Shown: piece after piece, positions 1 through 4,168 of the stretch | Position numbering within the stretch: position 1 is the first letter of the stretch | How the letters are laid out: each line of letters starts with the position of its first letter | Origin: an uncultured Saprospiraceae bacterium | Lineage (GTDB): Bacteria; Bacteroidota; Bacteroidia; Chitinophagales; Saprospiraceae | Length of the DNA stretch: 6,532 bases | Reading direction: 5' to 3' | NCBI GenBank assembly: GCA_938044055.1 | Contig: CALIQO010000530.1 | Coordinates: forward strand, 1-6,532 | Made by a program: the position numbers and the translations under genes | The notes under the pieces: model-generated | Told to the model about the DNA's origin: nothing | Database searches by the model: none | The model's input: only the letters and a program-made list of their open reading frames with translations

Positions 1-64
1 TCTAATATTCAATAGATAATTCATAAATCGTTCTTTTAGCAATAGAATATAAATCTACGAGTAG

Positions 65-84
65 AAATCGACTCGCGTCGATTT
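65..84 (-). terminator. Candidate 3'-end hairpin downstream of ppgK
   Basis: There is a perfect 8-bp inverted repeat, AAATCGAC at 65-72 and GTCGATTT at 77-84. Read on the minus strand, the four-base loop is GCGA, which fits the GNRA class of stable RNA tetraloops, so the structure makes best sense in minus-strand RNA. It lies 79 nt after the ppgK stop and is the strongest local hairpin I found in the non-coding left end. It is not a textbook rho-independent terminator: on the minus strand it is followed by CTACTCGTAGATTTATATT rather than a clean T run. On the plus strand it is followed by TTATTA, so it could instead serve a rightward gene beyond the left edge, or both directions. Confidence 0.4.
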
Positions 85-163
85 TATTACCTAAAGGCAC
101 CTATCAGAAAAGATCGGTTAAAATTTTACTTAATGTAATATGTTCATAAAAGAAGAAATGCCT

Positions 164-913
164 TTATTGACTTTTCATGTATGCATGAAGCGCCGCTCCT
201 ATGATTCCAGCATTGTTGCGCGATTCTGCAGGAAATACTTTTTCCTTAAGATCAAGGTGTTCTTCGTAATTATCAAATTTCTTACTGATGCCGCCGCCTA
301 GAATAAATACATCTGGCGAAAACAAGAAGTTTATGTGATTCAACACTTCATTGAGTTCCTTAGCCCACTCTTTCCACGAAAGGTCTTTGCCCTCTCTAGC
401 ACTATTAGAAGCATACTTTTCTGCTACACTAGACTTAAATTTCAAGTGACCCAGTTCTGTATTAGGTAAGAGTTCACCTTCATTAAAGATGGCAGAACCT
501 ATACCAGTTCCTAAGGTTAGTAAGATTGCTACTTTATCGAGGTATTTTCTCCCGAGACCATAACGCATCTCTGATATTCCTGCAGCATCTGCATCGTTGA
601 TCAGGAAGGTCTTATCGGAAAAACGCTTTCTAGCTTCCTTGATTAAGTTATAGCCTTTCCAGCTTTTATGGATATTAGAAGCACTTTCTGTATGACCATC
701 TTTTATGATCGCCGGAAATCCTATACCGATTACTTTTTCTTGCCACTCGAAATCTTCAACCAGTTTTTTCATGACTTCCATCATGGCATCTGGTGTTGCT
801 GGTTTAGGTGTTTTATATTTTACTCTATCCGATATCAGCTCTCCTTGCTCTATATCTACCAGTGCGCCTTTTATACCCGTTGCTCCTACATCGATACCTA
901 AAATCTGTGTCAC
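164..913 (-). CDS. ppgK: Polyphosphate--glucose phosphotransferase (ROK family)
   Basis: This cytosolic sugar kinase of 249 aa most likely phosphorylates glucose to glucose 6-phosphate using polyphosphate as donor (EC 2.7.1.63). Visible ROK-fold motifs are the N-terminal phosphate loop GIDVGATGIKG (6-16), the catalytic Asp in NDADAAG (Asp107 of 106-112), the second phosphate loop LTLGTGIGSA (132-141), the glucose-binding PNTELGH (150-156), and the SPDVFILGGGISKK segment (199-212). The PNTELGH motif, the absence of the CxCGxxGC zinc motif of ATP-type ROK kinases, and the LSWKEWAKELN helix (178-188) all point to PPGK rather than NagK or ATP glucokinase. Length is normal for PPGK. The start is GTG (911-913): codons upstream in frame give no ATG, and the residues after it open the first phosphate loop. 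AAGAAG lies just upstream as a possible weak RBS. The gene starts 17 bp after the preceding stop, so it is probably the last gene of the operon. The donor is inferred from the family; some PPGKs also accept ATP. Confidence 0.9.
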   Translation of the reverse strand: MTQILGIDVGATGIKGALVDIEQGELISDRVKYKTPKPATPDAMMEVMKKLVEDFEWQEKVIGIGFPAIIKDGHTESASNIHKSWKGYNLIKEARKRFSDKTFLINDADAAGISEMRYGLGRKYLDKVAILLTLGTGIGSAIFNEGELLPNTELGHLKFKSSVAEKYASNSAREGKDLSWKEWAKELNEVLNHINFLFSPDVFILGGGISKKFDNYEEHLDLKEKVFPAESRNNAGIIGAALHAYMKSQ

Positions 914-930
914 TATCTTCTTGATTTGAT

Positions 931-1839
931 TTATTTAATAACTGTAACACGCAGAATTTTCACATCTTCTACAGGTCTATCTGCTCTATCTTTCTGCATG
1001 CTTGCTATCTTATCTACAACCTCTAGTCCAGCTATAACCTGTCCGTATACAGTATATCCATTATCTAACATCGGGGTTCCTCCGATTTCTCCATACTTTT
1101 TAATCTGCTCATCTGTATAGACTTTCCCCGTTCTCGATGAAAACTGTGAAAGTTGAGACGCTGAGATTTTATTGCCATGTACTATATAGAATTGAGATCC
1201 CGACGATCTCTTTTCCGGGTTGACATTATCTCCTTGTCTAGCAGCCGCTAGGGCTCCCTTGAGATGGATCAATTCTTCTACGAATTCCGCCTCGACTGTG
1301 TATCCCGGACCACCCGTCCCTAGGCGTTTTCCTGGAGGAGCATCCACACTGTTGGGGTCACCTCCTTGTATCATAAATCCTTCTATGATCCTATGGAAGA
1401 GGTGATTGTTATAATAACCTTCTTCTGCAAGCTTAATAAAATTGTCTCGGTGTGCAGGTGTTTCATCACTCAATTGAATCATCATGGTTCCTGCAGTGGT
1501 TTCCATCTCTATAAGGCATATCTCCGGAGGTGCCATAATGATGTCTTTTTCAATCTTCTTTTCCTTTCCATCTTTCTTAGCAACCAGTGTAACTGTATAC
1601 TTACCAGAGAGAAGGTATCTATGTTTCGGCGATTCTTCGTCGGAAGTGTTACCATCTCCGAAATCCCACATGTACTCAATAGCATCTTCAGACGCATTGT
1701 TAAACTGTACTTGTGCAGGAACAACGTCTTTTTCTTTTTCGTATGTATACATCGGCTTAGGTCCGGAACAACTCATTGTTATGAGAAGTATGGCAACAAT
1801 CGATAATTTTAAATAAGGCAATCTGATCATGGAATCCAT
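931..1839 (-). CDS. PKD-domain cyclophilin-type peptidyl-prolyl isomerase lipoprotein
   Basis: This is a predicted exported lipoprotein of 302 aa that catalyses cis-trans isomerisation of prolyl bonds in envelope proteins (EC 5.2.1.8). A hydrophobic signal segment (about 10-22) ends at Cys24; the lipobox TMSC is relaxed but acceptable for Bacteroidota. Next comes a PKD domain (about 39-101) with the hallmark WDFGDG (58-63) and the later GKYTVTLVA strand (79-87). The cyclophilin domain fills about 107-302: FHR (148-150, catalytic Arg150), Phe155, Gln158 in FMIQGGD, GALAAAR (195-201), SSGSQFYIVHG (212-222) and MLDNGYTVYG (257-266). The active-site position that is Trp121 in human CypA, and usually Phe in bacteria, is Met257 here. 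A PKD domain ahead of the isomerase suggests a binding or spacer module. ATG (1837-1839) overlaps the upstream TAA by one base; a second ATG three codons in (1828-1830), with GGA five bases upstream, is an alternative start. It is a diverged paralogue of the gene just upstream. Confidence 0.88.
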   Translation of the reverse strand: MDSMIRLPYLKLSIVAILLITMSCSGPKPMYTYEKEKDVVPAQVQFNNASEDAIEYMWDFGDGNTSDEESPKHRYLLSGKYTVTLVAKKDGKEKKIEKDIIMAPPEICLIEMETTAGTMMIQLSDETPAHRDNFIKLAEEGYYNNHLFHRIIEGFMIQGGDPNSVDAPPGKRLGTGGPGYTVEAEFVEELIHLKGALAAARQGDNVNPEKRSSGSQFYIVHGNKISASQLSQFSSRTGKVYTDEQIKKYGEIGGTPMLDNGYTVYGQVIAGLEVVDKIASMQKDRADRPVEDVKILRVTVIK

Positions 1840-2486
1840 TAGTTAGATAAAGTAATTTTCATTTTAACATCTTGTACTGGACGATCTCCAGCGCCTGTCT
1901 GAACAGCAGCAATTTTATCAATTACATCCATTCCTTCTACTACTTCTCCGAACACCGTATAGTCATTATCTAGAAACGGTGCTCCGCCTACTTCTTTATA
2001 CTTTGCTCTCTGAGCTTCATTGTACTTAAATCCACCTCTCTGCTCGAAGCTATTGAGTTCATTATCAGAAAGTGGTTTACCATGAACGATATAAAACTGA
2101 GATCCTGAACTTCTTTTTTCTGGATTAGAAGCGCCTCCTGTTCTTGCTGCAGCTAGGGCTCCCTTAAAGTGAGGCGCACCTATCTCAGCATCAATCTGAT
2201 ATCCTGGACCTCCAGTCCCCAATCTCACTCCAGGGGCTGCGCCTTTAGAGTCAGGGTCACCTCCTTGTACCATAAACCCATTCATGATCCTGTGAAATAG
2301 TAAATCATCATAGAATCCCTCTTTAACCAGTTTTATCATATTTTCCTTATGCAGTGGAGTAGAGTCATACAGCTCAGCCTTCATCGTTCCGAATTCTGTC
2401 TCTATAACTATGTATGTTGTTTTCTCACCACACGAGGATAAAAAAAGCATGGTGACGATTAGACTTAAAAAAATATTCCTTCTCAT
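1839..2486 (-). CDS. Cyclophilin-type peptidyl-prolyl isomerase lipoprotein
   Basis: This exported lipoprotein of 215 aa consists almost entirely of a cyclophilin domain and is expected to act on prolyl bonds of proteins in the periplasm or at a membrane surface (EC 5.2.1.8). The N-terminus RRN plus a hydrophobic run ends in a good lipobox, LSSC, with Cys19 as the lipidated residue. Catalytic features are FHR (64-66, Arg66), Phe71, Gln74 in FMVQGGD, GALAAAR (109-115), SSGSQFYIVHG (126-136) and FLDNDYTVFG (171-180). Phe171 replaces the Trp121 of human CypA, as is usual in bacteria, so cyclosporin binding is probably weak. There is an insertion between HGKPLSDNEL and PFLDN (about 136-170), longer than in CypA and also present in the neighbouring paralogue. 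The gene begins 9 bp after the preceding stop; the ATG at 2484-2486 is the only sensible start because the signal peptide follows at once. No Shine-Dalgarno sequence is visible. Confidence 0.92.
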   Translation of the reverse strand: MRRNIFLSLIVTMLFLSSCGEKTTYIVIETEFGTMKAELYDSTPLHKENMIKLVKEGFYDDLLFHRIMNGFMVQGGDPDSKGAAPGVRLGTGGPGYQIDAEIGAPHFKGALAAARTGGASNPEKRSSGSQFYIVHGKPLSDNELNSFEQRGGFKYNEAQRAKYKEVGGAPFLDNDYTVFGEVVEGMDVIDKIAAVQTGAGDRPVQDVKMKITLSN

Positions 2487-2495
2487 AATTCTGAT

Positions 2496-2852
2496 TTAAT
2501 TAAAATATTGTTCATTGAAATATTCTATGATTTTCTTTTTTAGAATCTGTTCTTGCTCCTTAGAACCCTTTACTTTAAAAGGAGCCCCTTCATCCCAGTG
2601 TGGCCATCCATCCTGGTCTCTGCCCTTATATTCATAGTATCCTTCTTTTTCAAGGAGGCAGCATACGGCAACGTGCATGAGATCTTGCTTCTCTTCTTTA
2701 GAGAATTCTCGGGTGTTATTCCACTTACCATATTCTTGCAAGCCGATAAGGAACAAGATTCCCTTCAAATCAGGCATCTGGGCAGCGCCTAGATTATCCT
2801 TGATGAAATGCCTCACTCTGAGCCACTCGAAATCTATTTCCCATACTTCCAT
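2496..2852 (-). CDS. Conserved small soluble protein of unknown function
   Basis: The product is 118 aa with no signal peptide or membrane segment, rich in charged residues, so it is probably cytosolic. I do not recognise a functional family. It resembles, from memory, an uncharacterised protein common in Bacteroidota that opens with a W/E-rich stretch and a WLRVRHFIKD motif; here this is at 10-19. Other striking points are MPDLKGILFLIGLQEYGKW (26-44), KEEKQDLMHVAVCCLL (52-67), the aromatic-rich GYYEYKGRDQDGWPHW (71-86), and a lysine/glutamate-rich C-terminal helix (about 97-116). The paired Cys64-Cys65 could be structural but no metal site is evident. It is the first gene after the probable promoter at 2883-2890 and lies 9 bp before the cyclophilin lipoprotein gene, so it is likely co-transcribed with it. 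Whether the neighbours share a function is unknown. The start ATG (2850-2852) has no visible Shine-Dalgarno sequence. Confidence 0.85.
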   Translation of the reverse strand: MEVWEIDFEWLRVRHFIKDNLGAAQMPDLKGILFLIGLQEYGKWNNTREFSKEEKQDLMHVAVCCLLEKEGYYEYKGRDQDGWPHWDEGAPFKVKGSKEQEQILKKKIIEYFNEQYFN

Positions 2853-2882
2853 CTATAACAATAAAAGGATTCTTAAAAATTG

Positions 2883-2890
2883 CAAATATA
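2883..2890 (-). promoter_or_regulatory. Candidate Bacteroidota -7 promoter element
   Basis: Read on the minus strand this is TATATTTG, an exact match to the TAnnTTTG -7 consensus used by the primary sigma factor of Bacteroidota. It sits in the 95-bp gap between the permease stop and the small-protein ATG, 30 bp upstream of that ATG, which would give a leader of about 25 nt. I could not find a TTG/TTTG -33 element at the usual spacing, so the promoter may be weak or need an activator. It would let the four-gene cluster be expressed apart from the GH3/permease pair. No terminator hairpin is visible in the gap, so readthrough from upstream is also possible. Confidence 0.5.
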
Positions 2891-2947
2891 GAACATTTAC
2901 TTGAAGTGATAGATTCATAGTCTACTCGTACATTGAAATCATCTTAA

Positions 2948-4168
2948 CTATTGTTCCATCCGCACAAATGGGGTAATCTTTCCAGCACGGATAGCAGGTA
3001 GTAAAGAAGCTGCCAGCCCTACAATTAATACAGTAAAACAAGACACAATTACATCACTTACTTTCATAACCACTGGATATGCATCTATCAGAAAACCATC
3101 GGAGATTGAAATTAATCCATACTTTTTCTGTAGAACATATATAATGATGGCAAGTATCAATCCCACCAGCATCCCTGCAATAGTAACCATTGCCCCTTGA
3201 TATAGAACAAGATTCCTTACTTTCTTAGGCGTGAATCCTACAGCTTGTAGAATGGAGAGATCTTTCTTTTTTTCTAAGACCAACATCCACAGAGATCCCA
3301 CAAGATTAAATCCAATAATCAGCAAGGTAAAAGTCGCTATCAGATAACTGATCCACTTCTCCATATTCATTACCTTAAAAAAGTCTTTGTCTTGCTCATA
3401 TCTGTCTAGCGCTTCATACCCTTCTCCCATGACACTTAGAATTTCCTTCTTTGCTTGTTTCACATCTACATCCGGATTTAACCTACATTCTAAGTATGAA
3501 TTATTATTCTCTAAGTCCAGCAGTCGATTTACATCATCATAACCCGTTATTATGTATTGATTATCCGCCTCATCTCCTGCAGAGAATACACCTGTCGCAT
3601 AGATGTTCATGGTCTTAAAATCTTTAGCAACTCGAAACTTATTTTCCCGCAGAGGCATGTAGACTATGATAGGTGTGAGCGCATCGTTGTAGTTGAGGCT
3701 TAACTTACCACTCATACCCGTCGCTACAATAGCCCTTTTTATTTTATTATCATCCAGGATCAACTTACCTGCTCTCAGGCTAGAATCAATATCCGTGGCT
3801 GTCTGAAACTGATCATCTACTCCTTTTAAAATTCCTACTTCCTGCACTTCCTTGTACTCGAACAAGGTACTCTCCTCAATCGTTCTAGATACAGAATGAA
3901 TGGTAGGAAGTGCTACAATATTCTTTAACTGATCGTCTGTTACGGTAAAATATTTGCCCTCCAGAGGCATAACCTTAAGCTCTGGATTAAACTTGTTAAA
4001 CATATCAGCTAAAACCGATTCGAATCCGTTGAAAACAGAAAGTATAAGAATTAAGGCTGCTGTTCCTATAGTAAGACCTAGGATCGATGTCCACATAATG
4101 ATATTGATGGCATTGGTTGTCTTCTTAGCAATCAGATATCTTTTAGCTATTTCTAAAGAAAGATTCAA
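2948..4168 (-). CDS. LolC/LolE-like ABC transporter permease (FtsX/MacB fold)
   Basis: This inner-membrane permease of 406 aa has the four-helix layout of the LolC/LolE/MacB superfamily: an N-terminal amphipathic start (NLSLEIAKRYL), TM1 at about 21-45, a large periplasmic domain at about 46-271, TM2 at 272-297, TM3 at 322-346 and TM4 at 371-391. KKKDLSILQAVGF (300-312), between TM2 and TM3, is the coupling-helix region that contacts the ATPase. The opening motif, the NGFE after TM1 (47-50) and the C-terminal ASLLPAIRAGKITP (387-400) fit the LolC/LolE branch, which extracts lipoproteins from the inner membrane. No LolD-type ATPase is in the window, so a partner must be encoded elsewhere. The start is TTG (4166-4168): a TAG stop lies three codons upstream in frame, and the next ATG is inside TM1. 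It overlaps the upstream TGA by 4 nt (TTGA), implying translational coupling. LolC or LolE cannot be told apart, and a general FtsX-type exporter remains possible. Confidence 0.87.
   Translation of the reverse strand: MNLSLEIAKRYLIAKKTTNAINIIMWTSILGLTIGTAALILILSVFNGFESVLADMFNKFNPELKVMPLEGKYFTVTDDQLKNIVALPTIHSVSRTIEESTLFEYKEVQEVGILKGVDDQFQTATDIDSSLRAGKLILDDNKIKRAIVATGMSGKLSLNYNDALTPIIVYMPLRENKFRVAKDFKTMNIYATGVFSAGDEADNQYIITGYDDVNRLLDLENNNSYLECRLNPDVDVKQAKKEILSVMGEGYEALDRYEQDKDFFKVMNMEKWISYLIATFTLLIIGFNLVGSLWMLVLEKKKDLSILQAVGFTPKKVRNLVLYQGAMVTIAGMLVGLILAIIIYVLQKKYGLISISDGFLIDAYPVVMKVSDVIVSCFTVLIVGLAASLLPAIRAGKITPFVRMEQ

Noticed and set aside
55..64. Small palindrome CTAC-GA-GTAG beside the hairpin at 65-84
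   Set aside because: A two-base loop and 4-bp stem are too small to form a stable RNA hairpin; it may be chance.
1509..1724. A 71-codon minus-strand frame inside the PKD-cyclophilin gene
   Set aside because: It is an out-of-frame shadow of the PKD region and has no motif or upstream start signal.
1366..1806. A 146-codon open frame on the plus strand opposite the PKD-cyclophilin gene
   Set aside because: It is wholly antisense to well-supported PKD and cyclophilin domains, is rich in Phe/Cys/Arg in a low-complexity way, and shows no recognisable motif. Other plus-strand frames (for example 668-901, 2553-2792, 3954-4205 and 4456-4653) are rejected for the same reason.
2853..2947. A rho-independent terminator between the permease and the small-protein gene
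   Set aside because: Only 4-bp pairings (such as TAGA/TCTA) and no T run after a stem were found, so no terminator is called.
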